Shown in pieces: positions 1 through 6,596 of a stretch of DNA of 8,367 nucleotides. The translations under genes were made by a program, and so were the position numbers. Positions within the stretch are counted from its first letter, which is position 1. The number at the start of each line of letters is the position of its first letter. Source of the DNA: UMGS1696 sp964623635 (GTDB lineage Bacteria; Bacillota; Clostridia; Oscillospirales; CAG-272); the NCBI GenBank assembly GCA_964623635.1, contig CAZUUA010000062.1:1-8367 (forward strand), given 5' to 3'. The notes beneath the pieces were generated by a model. That model was not told where the DNA came from, searched no databases, and worked only from the letters and a program-made list of their open reading frames with translations.

Positions 1-10
1 TTGGTTGCCG

Positions 11-36
11 ATAGGGGAAGCACTTGCTTCCTCTAT
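11..36 (+). terminator. Hairpin, possible terminator of an upstream gene
   Basis: An 11-bp stem (11-21 with 26-36, one G-U pair on the plus strand) closes a 4-nt ACTT loop. It is followed by the T-rich but interrupted tract TGTTATTAT. This suits a rho-independent terminator for a plus-strand gene ending left of the window, but the U-run is imperfect and the upstream gene is not visible. Confidence 0.4.
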
Positions 37-81
37 TGTTATTATAGCACACTTTTGGTGGATTGTCAAGGATAAATTTAG

Positions 82-190
82 AGGTCAGAAGGCAGAAGTC
101 ACTACAAGGTTACCATACGCTTTACACCCACTTCTGACTTCATACTTCTTACTTCTGACTTTGCAAAGCACCGCTTCTGACCTTGCAAAA
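82..190. repeat. Degenerate CTTCTGAC-type short repeats
   Basis: The core CTTCTGAC occurs three times in direct orientation (131-138, 152-159, 174-181). The last two copies each continue into a shared TTGCAAA stretch. Inverted relatives, GGTCAGAAG at 83-91 and GCAGAAGTCA at 92-101, lie to the left, so the patch could fold on itself. It is non-coding and AT-rich and lies just upstream of the lipoprotein promoter. Function is unknown; it may be intergenic low-complexity sequence dispersed in the genome. Confidence 0.5.
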
Positions 191-197
191 TTTCCTC

Positions 198-226
198 TTG
201 CACAAGTGCCGATTTTATGATACAAT
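198..226 (+). promoter_or_regulatory. SigA-type promoter of the GHL10-amidase lipoprotein gene
   Basis: The -35 box TTGCAC (198-203) is separated by 17 nt from the -10 box TACAAT (221-226). A TG at 218-219 gives an extended -10. The predicted transcript start is near 233, leaving a leader of about 60 nt before the ATG at 294. Confidence 0.7.
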
Positions 227-293
227 ATATGAAAAGGCTTCCGTCCTATCTACCAGCCTCCATCTGTGCACACCCAAAGAAAGGATCGTTCCC

Positions 294-3200
294 ATGCACA
301 CTACCCCTCGCTTCTCTTTATGGCCACTGCTGCTGGCGATGCTGCTGCTCATTACGTCCTGCGGCGTACAGGCTACACCGCTGAGCTTGATCCCCATGCA
401 GCCTACGGAGGAAAATATGTCCACTTCCCATATCATTGACCCGGCTTCCGAAGTTCGTGGCGTCTGGATCGCTTCTGTCTATAACATCGACTTCCCTTCC
501 GCTGCCGGTCTCTCTCCGTCTGCCCTCCAAGCCGAGCTGGATGAGATCATCGACACTTGCCTGGATACCGGGCTGAATACCATTTTCTTCCAGGTGCGCC
601 CCACCTGTGATGCCCTGTACCAAAGCGAGCTCTTCCCCGTGTCCTCCTATCTTTCCACCGATGGCACGTTGTCCTTTGATCCACTGGACTATATCGTCAC
701 CGAAGCACACAAGCACAATATCTTTGTCCATGCCTGGGTCAATCCGCTTCGGGTCACCATGAACTCCACCGATGTACATTCTCTGCCGGAAAATAGTCCT
801 GCACGCAAGCATCCCGAATGGACCGTGCCCTATGCCGACGGCAAGCTGTACCTGAATGCAGGCCTGCCCGAAGTCCGTGCGCTCATTGCCGATGGTGTCC
901 GGGAGATCGTGGCAAACTATGCCGTGGACGGTGTGGTCTTTGACGACTACTTCTATCCCTATCCCACAAACAATGCGGACGGTACCGCTGCCGCCTTTGA
1001 CGATGCCGCTGCCTACGCTGCCTATGGCGCAGACTACGACAGCCTAGCCGACTGGCGCCGTGCCAACATCAACGATCTGGTCGCAAAGGTCTATGATGCT
1101 GTGCATTCTGCTGATCCGGACTGCCTTTTTGGTATCTCTCCTTGTGGTATCTGGCAAAACGATACCGGCACCAACGGCGGTTCTGCCACCAAGGGCTTCG
1201 AGGGCTACCATTCTCTCTACTGCGATGCGCTGGCATGGGTAGAAGCCGGGACTGTGGATTATCTTTCTCCGCAAATATATTGGCAGTTCACCAATGCGGC
1301 GGCTCCTTATGACGTGCTGGTGCGCTGGTGGAATACCGTGCTGGAAAACACTGGTGTGGACTTGTACGTGTCCCACGGCATTTATCGCTACGAGGACGGC
1401 AACTGGAACGACCCACAGGGTGAGATCACCGAGCAGGTCTCCTTTGCCCGCAGTGAGTTATCCTACAAAGGCAGCGTGTACTACGGCTACGATGAGATTC
1501 ACCAAAACACCAACGGTGCCGCTGACGAGCTGAAAGCCCTGCACAAGGACGAGATCATCTACAGCACCGTGGTATCCAACGGAAAGACTGTCCAAATATC
1601 CTCACCCCAAAATGGCGCCACCATGACCGCCGACACCACCTACATCCTTGGCACCTCTGACCCTTCTGCACCGCTCTATTTGGACGGCGAAAAGGTTGGG
1701 CGGACACGCAGTGGCTACTTCTCCCAAATGGTCACCTTGAAGCCCGGCGAGAACAGATTCACCTTCACCCACAAAGGCGAGGACATTTCCTACATTTTGT
1801 ATTATAACACCAACACCGCCAGCTCCTCCGGCGTCACTGACAACATCACCATCCTGGACAGCGTGAAGGCTACGTCCGTGTACCCGTCCAAGACCGTCAC
1901 CACCACGGCAGGCACCCAATGGGTCTCCTGTGTGGCACCCTACGGTTCCAAGGTCACAGCAACGCTGGACGGCACGACTATGGAGCTGACCATGCTGGAA
2001 ACGCCGTCACGAACCTGGGATGCAAACGGATATGTGGGTGCGACCTACGGCGGTACGTTCGCCCTGCCAAAAGCCAGCACCGAAAAACTATACGATGCCG
2101 GGAATATCACCTTTTACGTTAGTCATGCCAATGGAACAGCCACAGCCACCGGTGCCCAAATTCGAACCATGGCAGACAGCACCACCTTGGCCGTTCAGGT
2201 ACATAGCCGATACGCCGAGCTGAAATTCACGGAGACCAGCTCCTATTACAACGACTACACCGTTCAGTCACCGGGTATGGTCGATTACGTGGTAAACCAG
2301 AAAAACGGCTTCTACGAGCTGCGGATGGGTGGCTTTATTTCCTCCGATTGGGTTGACGAGCGCACCGACATGACCCTGTCCGATAAGACCAAGATCACCG
2401 ACGCTGTGGTCACCGATACCGGCACACAAACAGAACTGCGGCTGACCACCGGTGGCGAAAACATCCCATACTACGGCAAGCTGGAGGACGGCAAGTTTAT
2501 CGTGACCTTATACAATGCGGATGCCGAAGCAGCTGCCGATGTGGTGGTGGAAGACAATCCGCTGTTCACGTCCTGTGAGACCATTCGGCTGCCGGAGCAA
2601 AATCGGGTACGCTATGCCCTGACCCTGCAAGCGGTGGAAAACTTCTACGGCTTTGATCTGGTGTACGAAAACGGCCAGACCGTGGTGACCTTTCGCAATC
2701 CGATCTCCGTTGATTTAAACAAAGACAAGCCACTGACTGGGATCCATATTGTGTTAGATGCCGGACATGGTGGGACAGACAACGGTGCTGCCGGTGCAAA
2801 GAACCAAGACGAGGCAACCTTCCACGAAAAGGACGTGAACCTTGCCATCACCTTGGAAGCGGAGAAGCTGCTCAAGGAGTTGGGTGCCACGGTAGAGCTG
2901 ACCCGGCGTGAGGACGTGACCGTGGATCTCTATGCCCGAATGGATTATTTGAAAGAAAAAGAGCCTGACCTGTGTATCTCGGTGCACCAAAACTCCATGG
3001 GCTACACCTCGGACATCACCCGGATCCGTGGGACACTGCCGTTGTATTGGGCCGACAGTGGGTATCTTCTGGCAAAGACGGTAGGCAGTGCGGTGGCAGA
3101 GCAGACCGGCCGGTACCTGCGAGACACGACCCAGCAGATGCTTGCCCTATGTCGGAATCCAAAATTTCCGCAGACCCTGATCGAAGTGGGCTTCATCACG

Positions 3201-3314
3201 TGCGTAGAGGAATACGAGCAGTACATCACCGGTGGTGGCATCCAAGCAGCAGCGGAAGGCATCCGTGACGGCGTACTGGCATACTACCGGCAGCAAAATA
3301 AATTTGCCAAATAA
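294..3314 (+). CDS. GHL10 (DUF187) glycosyl-hydrolase-like / N-acetylmuramoyl-L-alanine amidase lipoprotein
   Basis: A 1006-residue surface lipoprotein. I chose the ATG at 294 because it has an AAAGGA site 8 nt upstream and begins a lipoprotein signal peptide; the frame is open back to 183, but those extra residues would bury the signal. The hydrophobic run L12-I20 ends in the lipobox ITSC, so C23 should be lipidated. Residues ~53-415 match GHL10/DUF187 (start EVRGVWIASV, then FFQVRPTCDALY and DGVVFDDYFYP). Residues ~430-790 look like Ig-like or copper-amine-oxidase-like beta linkers. Residues ~815-1000 form an Amidase_3 domain: zinc ligands H825 (DAGHGG), E845 (HEKDVN) and H898 (SVHQNS), and catalytic E964 (LIEVGF). 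The amidase cleaves the MurNAc-L-alanine bond of peptidoglycan. The GHL10 substrate is uncertain, perhaps a peptidoglycan-related glycan. All key amidase residues are present, so it is probably active. It is transcribed alone, converging on hslO. Confidence 0.9.
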   Translation: MHTTPRFSLWPLLLAMLLLITSCGVQATPLSLIPMQPTEENMSTSHIIDPASEVRGVWIASVYNIDFPSAAGLSPSALQAELDEIIDTCLDTGLNTIFFQVRPTCDALYQSELFPVSSYLSTDGTLSFDPLDYIVTEAHKHNIFVHAWVNPLRVTMNSTDVHSLPENSPARKHPEWTVPYADGKLYLNAGLPEVRALIADGVREIVANYAVDGVVFDDYFYPYPTNNADGTAAAFDDAAAYAAYGADYDSLADWRRANINDLVAKVYDAVHSADPDCLFGISPCGIWQNDTGTNGGSATKGFEGYHSLYCDALAWVEAGTVDYLSPQIYWQFTNAAAPYDVLVRWWNTVLENTGVDLYVSHGIYRYEDGNWNDPQGEITEQVSFARSELSYKGSVYYGYDEIHQNTNGAADELKALHKDEIIYSTVVSNGKTVQISSPQNGATMTADTTYILGTSDPSAPLYLDGEKVGRTRSGYFSQMVTLKPGENRFTFTHKGEDISYILYYNTNTASSSGVTDNITILDSVKATSVYPSKTVTTTAGTQWVSCVAPYGSKVTATLDGTTMELTMLETPSRTWDANGYVGATYGGTFALPKASTEKLYDAGNITFYVSHANGTATATGAQIRTMADSTTLAVQVHSRYAELKFTETSSYYNDYTVQSPGMVDYVVNQKNGFYELRMGGFISSDWVDERTDMTLSDKTKITDAVVTDTGTQTELRLTTGGENIPYYGKLEDGKFIVTLYNADAEAAADVVVEDNPLFTSCETIRLPEQNRVRYALTLQAVENFYGFDLVYENGQTVVTFRNPISVDLNKDKPLTGIHIVLDAGHGGTDNGAAGAKNQDEATFHEKDVNLAITLEAEKLLKELGATVELTRREDVTVDLYARMDYLKEKEPDLCISVHQNSMGYTSDITRIRGTLPLYWADSGYLLAKTVGSAVAEQTGRYLRDTTQQMLALCRNPKFPQTLIEVGFITCVEEYEQYITGGGIQAAAEGIRDGVLAYYRQQNKFAK

Positions 3315-3350
3315 AAATAGAATAGCTGACATATTCCTCTGGCAAAAGTA

Positions 3351-3391
3351 AAAAAGGGAGCGTTCCTACCGTTTGGATCGTTCCCTTTTTT
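3351..3391. terminator. Bidirectional terminator between convergent genes
   Basis: An AAAAAGGGAGCG arm (3351-3362) pairs with CGTTCCCTTTTTT (3379-3391) with one wobble position. The inner TCC and GGA can pair as well. The A-run before and the T-run after the stem let it end both the plus-strand lipoprotein gene and the minus-strand hslO, whose stop codon lies 4 nt beyond it. Confidence 0.85.
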
Positions 3392-3394
3392 GTA

Positions 3395-4303
3395 TTATTC
3401 CTGTTCTCTGCGCTCTGTCTTCTTATTTTCCAGTGCCGCTTGCAACTCTGCAACGGCAAAGGTGTACTTCTTCCCACAGAAGCGGCAGCTTGTTTCGATG
3501 GGTTCGCCGGCGTCAATCAGCTCCTGTTTGTCCTTTTCGTTCAAGGTCAGCAGCGCACTCTTGTACCGCTCCCGACTGCAGGTGCATTTGTAGGACGCTT
3601 CAAATTCATCGAACATCGTATAGTCTATACCTGCGAATACCATGTCGATGATCTCGTCACCGGTCTTGCCATCGGCGATGAGCTTGGACACAGAACCCAT
3701 CATGTTGATATTGGTTTCCAACTTTTCGATGACGCTTTCCTCGGCGCCGGGCATCAGCTGCAGCAAAAACCCACCGGCGGCGAAGCACATATTGTCGTGA
3801 TCGACCCGGACGCCCAGTGCGCACACGGTAGGCGTTTGTTCACTGGTGGCAAAATATTGGGTCACGTCCTCGGCAATCTCTCCGGAGACCAGCGGACACA
3901 CGCCGATATAGGGTTCGTTCATGCCCATATCCTTGATGACATACATGGTACCCTGCCCGATAGCGCCGCCTACGTCCAGCTTTCCAATGGCGTTTGGCGG
4001 CAGCTCGCAGTCCGGATTTTCGGCATATCCACGAACGTTGCCCATGTAGTCACTGACGCAGACCACCAGCCCCGCCGGTCCGTCGCCTTTGAACTGCAGG
4101 GTCAGCGAATTGTCTCTGTCCTTCAGCAGTGTCCCCATCAGGGAAGCGGCAGTCAGTGCTCGACCCAGCACGGCGGTCATGGTTTTGGAGGTGTGGTGGA
4201 TGCGGCAGGACTCTTTTACGATATTGGTACTATCGATCACGAATACTCTTGCGCTGCCATCTTCTGTGATGGCTCTTTTGATCATAGCATTTTCGGTTGG
4301 CAT
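3395..4303 (-). CDS. hslO: Hsp33 redox-regulated holding chaperone
   Basis: A 302-residue protein, normal length for cytoplasmic Hsp33. The N-terminal substrate-binding core is clear (ALTAASLMGTLL, FKGDGPAGLVV, GNVRGYAENP, GGAIGQGTMYVIKDMG). The C-terminal redox switch has all four zinc-binding cysteines: C240 and C242 in CTC, C273 and C276 in CRFC. In this family these cysteines bind zinc when reduced and form disulfides on oxidative stress, which unfolds the linker and activates binding of unfolding proteins. The start at 4303 has an AAAGGA site at an unusually long spacing (~13 nt). An internal ATG at residue 7 would give a start more like that of the Bacillus protein, so the true start could be 18 nt downstream. 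It lies 144 bp downstream of the LysR gene on the same strand, so readthrough from it is possible. Confidence 0.95.
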   Translation of the reverse strand: MPTENAMIKRAITEDGSARVFVIDSTNIVKESCRIHHTSKTMTAVLGRALTAASLMGTLLKDRDNSLTLQFKGDGPAGLVVCVSDYMGNVRGYAENPDCELPPNAIGKLDVGGAIGQGTMYVIKDMGMNEPYIGVCPLVSGEIAEDVTQYFATSEQTPTVCALGVRVDHDNMCFAAGGFLLQLMPGAEESVIEKLETNINMMGSVSKLIADGKTGDEIIDMVFAGIDYTMFDEFEASYKCTCSRERYKSALLTLNEKDKQELIDAGEPIETSCRFCGKKYTFAVAELQAALENKKTERREQE

Positions 4304-4447
4304 TGTTTTATATTTATCCTTTCTTGTGTTTGATTATCCATATAGCGATCCTCCATGTTTGTGAGGAGTACGCACTCTTTTGCATATAAACGGTACATAG
4401 CTATGCGAAATACGGCAAAACTCCCGACCCAAAACTTGTTGGGATGC

Positions 4448-5329
4448 TCACTTTACCCCGGTTCCTTCTCTTCTGCAAATGTCCAAGAACCGTTCGCCGG
4501 CGGTGGTCAAGAGTTTGTTTTTGTGCACGACGATCTGGTATTTTCTAGAAAAGCTAATGCCATCGATGGTGAGGACACGCAGGGTATTGGGTTGAGGGAG
4601 CATACGTTTGGGGACGACAGCGACGCCTAAACCGACTTCGGCGGCGTGAACGAGAGCAGCAGTGCTCAGGCTTTCCCAAGCAGGGGCAGGTGGCGCATAC
4701 CCGGCGTTGGTGATGGCGTTCTGGAAGATCTCCCGGGTACCGCTGCCGTTTTCCCGCAGCAAAAGGTGTTGCTCCAGGAACAGTTCCACGGGGACAGGGT
4801 CCGGTGGCAGCGGCAGATCCGGTGAAGCTATAGCGGCAAGGGAATCCTCCATGAAGTCCTGGGCCTGTAAGCTTTCGTGGTGGACGTTTCCTTCGATGAG
4901 AGCCACATCCAGTTCCCCGTTGATGAGGGCTTCCTGCAAGCGATCGGAGCGGTCGATACGGACGGTAAGTTCGGTTTCGGGGCATTCTTGGGCGAAGGCT
5001 TTGGCGAAGTGGGGCATCAGTGCGGCACCAATGGACACGCTGGCACCCACACGGATCTTCCCCAATGCGTCCCAGTTGCGGATGCTTTTTTCCATATCGT
5101 CAAAGGTGACCAAGATCCCCTGTGCGTATCGGCGGAACTGCTTTCCAGCCTCGGACAAATGCAGTCGTCTTGCGATCCGATCAAACAGCTTTACGCCATA
5201 ATATTCTTCCAGCTCAGCGATCGCCAACGACACAGCCGGCTGGCTCATGTGCATCCGCTCGGCCGCACGAGTCATATTGCAGTCCGATCGACATACTTCT
5301 TCAAATATCCTAATATGGCGCAAAGTCAT
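4448..5329 (-). CDS. LysR-family transcriptional regulator
   Basis: A 293-residue LysR-type regulator of normal length. Residues ~2-61 are the winged helix-turn-helix (LRHIRIFEEV, then MTRAAERMHMSQPAVSLAIAELEEYYGVKLFDR). A linker helix follows, and from ~90 the substrate-binding domain (IRVGASVSIGAALMPHFAKAF, GELDVALIEG). The GASVSIG and LIEG signatures resemble the CysL/YwfK-like branch, which often senses small sulfur or carbon metabolites; that assignment is tentative and the effector is unknown. The start has a good AGGAG site (5339-5343) about 9 nt upstream. LysR regulators usually control a divergent neighbour, but here the next plus-strand gene is a BlaI repressor 507 bp away, so its target may be itself, hslO, or elsewhere. 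Its likely promoter is about 250 nt upstream, with a structured leader between. Confidence 0.93.
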   Translation of the reverse strand: MTLRHIRIFEEVCRSDCNMTRAAERMHMSQPAVSLAIAELEEYYGVKLFDRIARRLHLSEAGKQFRRYAQGILVTFDDMEKSIRNWDALGKIRVGASVSIGAALMPHFAKAFAQECPETELTVRIDRSDRLQEALINGELDVALIEGNVHHESLQAQDFMEDSLAAIASPDLPLPPDPVPVELFLEQHLLLRENGSGTREIFQNAITNAGYAPPAPAWESLSTAALVHAAEVGLGVAVVPKRMLPQPNTLRVLTIDGISFSRKYQIVVHKNKLLTTAGERFLDICRREGTGVK

Positions 5330-5579
5330 GTGTGATTGCTCCTCTTGGTTGATTTCGTATTCCCCTACACACCCGTAGAGAATGCATGTATATGTGCGCT
5401 TGACCGTTCCTGTGATAGCTTACCAGTGAAGTGACCCTCAACGTTTGGGTACAGGATTTGCCTAACGTTTTGTTGGTTATCTTCCCGTTTCAGCTATACG
5501 TTAGAATAATTCGGAATAACAAAGCTATCTTCGCCATTATTATTCGTCAACTTTCCAAACTCTACTCTAACTTTCTCTC
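5330..5579 (-). promoter_or_regulatory. Long structured 5' leader of the LysR gene
   Basis: If transcription starts at the minus-strand promoter at 5586-5614, the LysR mRNA carries about 250 untranslated nt. Reading 5' to 3' on the minus strand, it can form: GAATAA/TTATTC (5545-5540 with 5519-5514); CTAACGT/ACGTTAG (5504-5498 with 5468-5462, 29-nt loop); a TCCTGT plus ACCC arm pairing with GGGT and ACAGGA (5456-5408 overall, 20-nt bulge on one side); and an 8-bp hairpin with a 6-nt loop (5382-5375 with 5368-5361). The last uses two G-U pairs that exist only in minus-strand RNA. AACGTT occurs at 5440-5445 and 5464-5469. I recognise no known riboswitch or T-box consensus; this could instead hold LysR operator sites or a separate small RNA. 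Confidence 0.4.
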
Positions 5580-5585
5580 CCCTAT

Positions 5586-5614
5586 ATGATACCACAAAAT
5601 GCCGGATTGTGCAA
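5586..5614 (-). promoter_or_regulatory. Minus-strand promoter, probably for the LysR gene
   Basis: On the minus strand, TTGCAC (5614-5609) is followed after 17 nt by TATCAT (5591-5586). A TGG directly before the -10 makes it extended. The predicted start is near 5579 and transcription runs towards the LysR gene. A perfect 8-bp inverted repeat (5634-5641 with 5658-5665) lies about 20 nt upstream of the -35 box and could be an operator. Confidence 0.55.
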
Positions 5615-5775
5615 GGGGGTTTCCCATGCAAAAAGAAGTATCTTCGGTTTCTCAAAAATACTTCTATTGTAAAGGTTTCCGGCAGGCTGTCGCAGGGGAA
5701 CACCTTTTCCGGGGTCAGGATGCAGATGGGCGAAAAAATTGGGAAACCAATTATTCAAAATATACGCCACGGGTC
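5615..5775. other. Intergenic stretch with two hairpins, no gene seen
   Basis: No convincing reading frame is present. It holds a perfect inverted repeat AGAAGTAT/ATACTTCT (5634-5641 and 5658-5665, 16-nt loop) and AATTGG-GAAA-CCAATT (5737-5752). On the minus strand the second is followed by a T-run, so it could be a weak terminator shielding the LysR promoter from antisense transcription. Neither function is established. Confidence 0.4.
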
Positions 5776-5804
5776 TTGACAAATCCACTCTAATGCATTA
5801 GAAT
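5776..5804 (+). promoter_or_regulatory. SigA-type promoter of the BlaI-family gene
   Basis: A perfect -35 TTGACA (5776-5781) is followed after 17 nt by -10 TAGAAT (5799-5804). The predicted start is near 5811, about 26 nt before the ATG. A palindromic operator covers the -10 and another covers the start site, as expected for a repressible promoter. Confidence 0.85.
5789..5802. promoter_or_regulatory. Operator 1 for the BlaI-family repressor
   Basis: A perfect 14-bp palindrome, TCTAATGCATTAGA, overlaps the promoter spacer and the first four bases of the -10. It is the first of two matched palindromes with centres 18 bp apart. Binding of a repressor dimer here would block RNA polymerase. The repressor assignment is inferred from the adjacent BlaI gene. 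Confidence 0.75.
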
Positions 5805-5807
5805 TTC

Positions 5808-5819
5808 CTAATGCATTAG
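5808..5819. promoter_or_regulatory. Operator 2 for the BlaI-family repressor
   Basis: The same core, CTAATGCATTAG, as a perfect 12-bp palindrome over the predicted transcription start. It ends just before the AAAGGA ribosome binding site (5820-5825). The outermost pair of operator 1 is lost here (C at 5807), so affinity may be slightly lower. Confidence 0.72.
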
Positions 5820-5836
5820 AAAGGACGACCGTCGCC

Positions 5837-6211
5837 ATGGAAACGCCAAAGATCTTTGAAAAGGAATACCAATTCTGCCTGTTTCTCCAGGAGAACGAAC
5901 CCATCCGCAGTGGAGAGTTGGCAAAGCTCAGCGCCGAAAAGCTTGGCTGGAAGACCACGACCACCTACACCGTCATCAAGCGTTTGTCCGAGCGTGGGGT
6001 GGTGCGAAACGAAAACCGGATCATGACCTCGCTTGTGTCCCGGGAAAACGTGCAGGCCGTCGAGATCGATGCCTTCGTGACGGAAAAATTCGCAGGTTCT
6101 CTGTCGGCATTTTTAGCAGCCTTCCCGAAGCGACAAAAGCTCTCGCCGGATACACTGGACAAGCTGCAAGCCATGATCGATGAAGCCCGAAAGGAAGGGA
6201 GCGAAACATGA
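5837..6211 (+). CDS. BlaI/MecI/CopY-family transcriptional repressor
   Basis: A 124-residue protein, normal for the family. Residues ~5-75 form a winged helix-turn-helix with recognition helix KTTTTYTVIKRLSERGVV (~39-56); the C-terminal half (FVTEKFAGSLSAFLAAF, LSPDTLDKLQAMI) is the dimerisation domain. Family members bind palindromic operators as dimers and are released when a membrane metalloprotease sensor of the BlaR1/M56 family triggers their cleavage. By my alignment the Asn-Phe scissile bond of staphylococcal BlaI corresponds to Ala-Phe here, an approximate reading. It has an AAAGGA site 11 nt from the ATG and almost certainly represses itself through the two palindromes upstream. The stop overlaps a following ATG (ATGA at 6208-6211), the usual coupling to the sensor gene, but that gene is now a stub. 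No beta-lactamase or other obvious target is in the window. Confidence 0.9.
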   Translation: METPKIFEKEYQFCLFLQENEPIRSGELAKLSAEKLGWKTTTTYTVIKRLSERGVVRNENRIMTSLVSRENVQAVEIDAFVTEKFAGSLSAFLAAFPKRQKLSPDTLDKLQAMIDEARKEGSET

Positions 6212-6262
6212 CGACCCGGTCTTGTGGTTATGGATAGTTCGGACGGCTACTATGGAGACGGT
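6208..6262 (+). pseudogene. Remnant of a BlaR1/M56-type sensor gene start
   Basis: An ATG overlaps the BlaI stop and has a strong purine-rich site (AAGGAAGGGAG) before it, as expected for a coupled sensor gene. The frame is only MTTRSCGYG before a TAG at 6235-6237. Shifting frame after the first few codons gives LWLWIVRTATMETV, faintly like the hydrophobic start of M56 peptidases. After about 6262 the sequence becomes AT-rich and unrelated. I read this as a frameshifted and truncated remnant; the right boundary is approximate and the match weak. Confidence 0.45.
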
Positions 6263-6281
6263 AGATTTCTTCACACTTTTT

Positions 6282-6290
6282 TGGTATGAT
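6282..6290 (+). promoter_or_regulatory. Extended -10 promoter for the small membrane-protein gene and perhaps its neighbours
   Basis: TGGTATGAT is an extended -10 element (TG at 6282-6283, hexamer 6285-6290). No good -35 lies 16-18 nt upstream, which extended -10 promoters can tolerate. The predicted start is near 6297, with an AAAGGAG site (6328-6334) before the ATG at 6344. Confidence 0.5.
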
Positions 6291-6343
6291 TTACTTATAT
6301 CAAGCGTGAGTGAAATTGTTATTTTACAAAGGAGTGTGATTGT

Positions 6344-6514
6344 ATGAAAAAAAACAGTTACGAGGTATTGCCTTGATTCTTTTTCGGCATTCTGCTTGCA
6401 ATAGTGAGTGTTGCAACTGAACCATTTTCCACTGGTGAAACCTATATGATTTGGTGTTTGGTAGGCGGAGTGTGTGGAATAGCAGGTCTTGCTATGGTTT
6501 TTGCAAAAGAATAA
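6344..6514 (+). pseudogene. Frameshifted small membrane-protein gene
   Basis: A good AAAGGAG site precedes the ATG at 6344, but the frame hits TGA at 6374-6376 after 10 codons. The same frame continues open to TAA at 6512-6514 as FFFGILLAIVSVATEPFSTGETYMIWCLVGGVCGIAGLAMVFAKE in effect, a two-helix membrane protein. Adding one A to the A8 run (6347-6354) and removing one T from the T5 run (6380-6384) gives an uninterrupted ~56-residue reading that starts MKKKQLRGIALILFGILLA. Two compensating homopolymer changes therefore break it. It may be a true pseudogene, a phase-variable gene, or a sequencing error. No family is recognised. Confidence 0.6.
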
Positions 6515-6596
6515 CAAAAAGACCGATTTCAATTTGACAAACCGTTCGCCGCCAGCAAGTTTGAAAGAGAAATAAAACCCAGCGAAAGGAACGAAA

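Noticed and set aside
3440..4333. A 297-codon open frame on the plus strand, antisense to hslO
   Set aside because: It lies opposite a gene with clear Hsp33 motifs and all four zinc cysteines. Its translation shows no recognisable domain, so it is a by-product of hslO codon use.
4285..4357. Short leader frame on the minus strand whose stop overlaps the residue-7 ATG of hslO
   Set aside because: No ribosome site for its own start. The overlap can be chance, and it would compete with the annotated hslO start.
4396..4405. 10-bp palindrome CATAGCTATG between hslO and the LysR gene
   Set aside because: Single copy with no promoter elements placed around it; too short to support as an operator.
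4429..4446. CCCAA/TTGGG stem just after the LysR stop, as a terminator
   Set aside because: Only 5 bp, and on the minus strand the following sequence is not a U-run. It cannot be supported as a terminator, so readthrough into hslO stays possible.
5494..5793. Short open frames on both strands between the LysR and BlaI genes
   Set aside because: No ribosome sites of note, no protein-like composition, and they overlap promoters and inverted repeats.
6524..6531. ATTTCAAT matching the start of the CRISPR repeat as read on the plus strand, outside the array
   Set aside because: Only 8 nt match, with no stem sequence beside it; expected by chance in AT-rich DNA.
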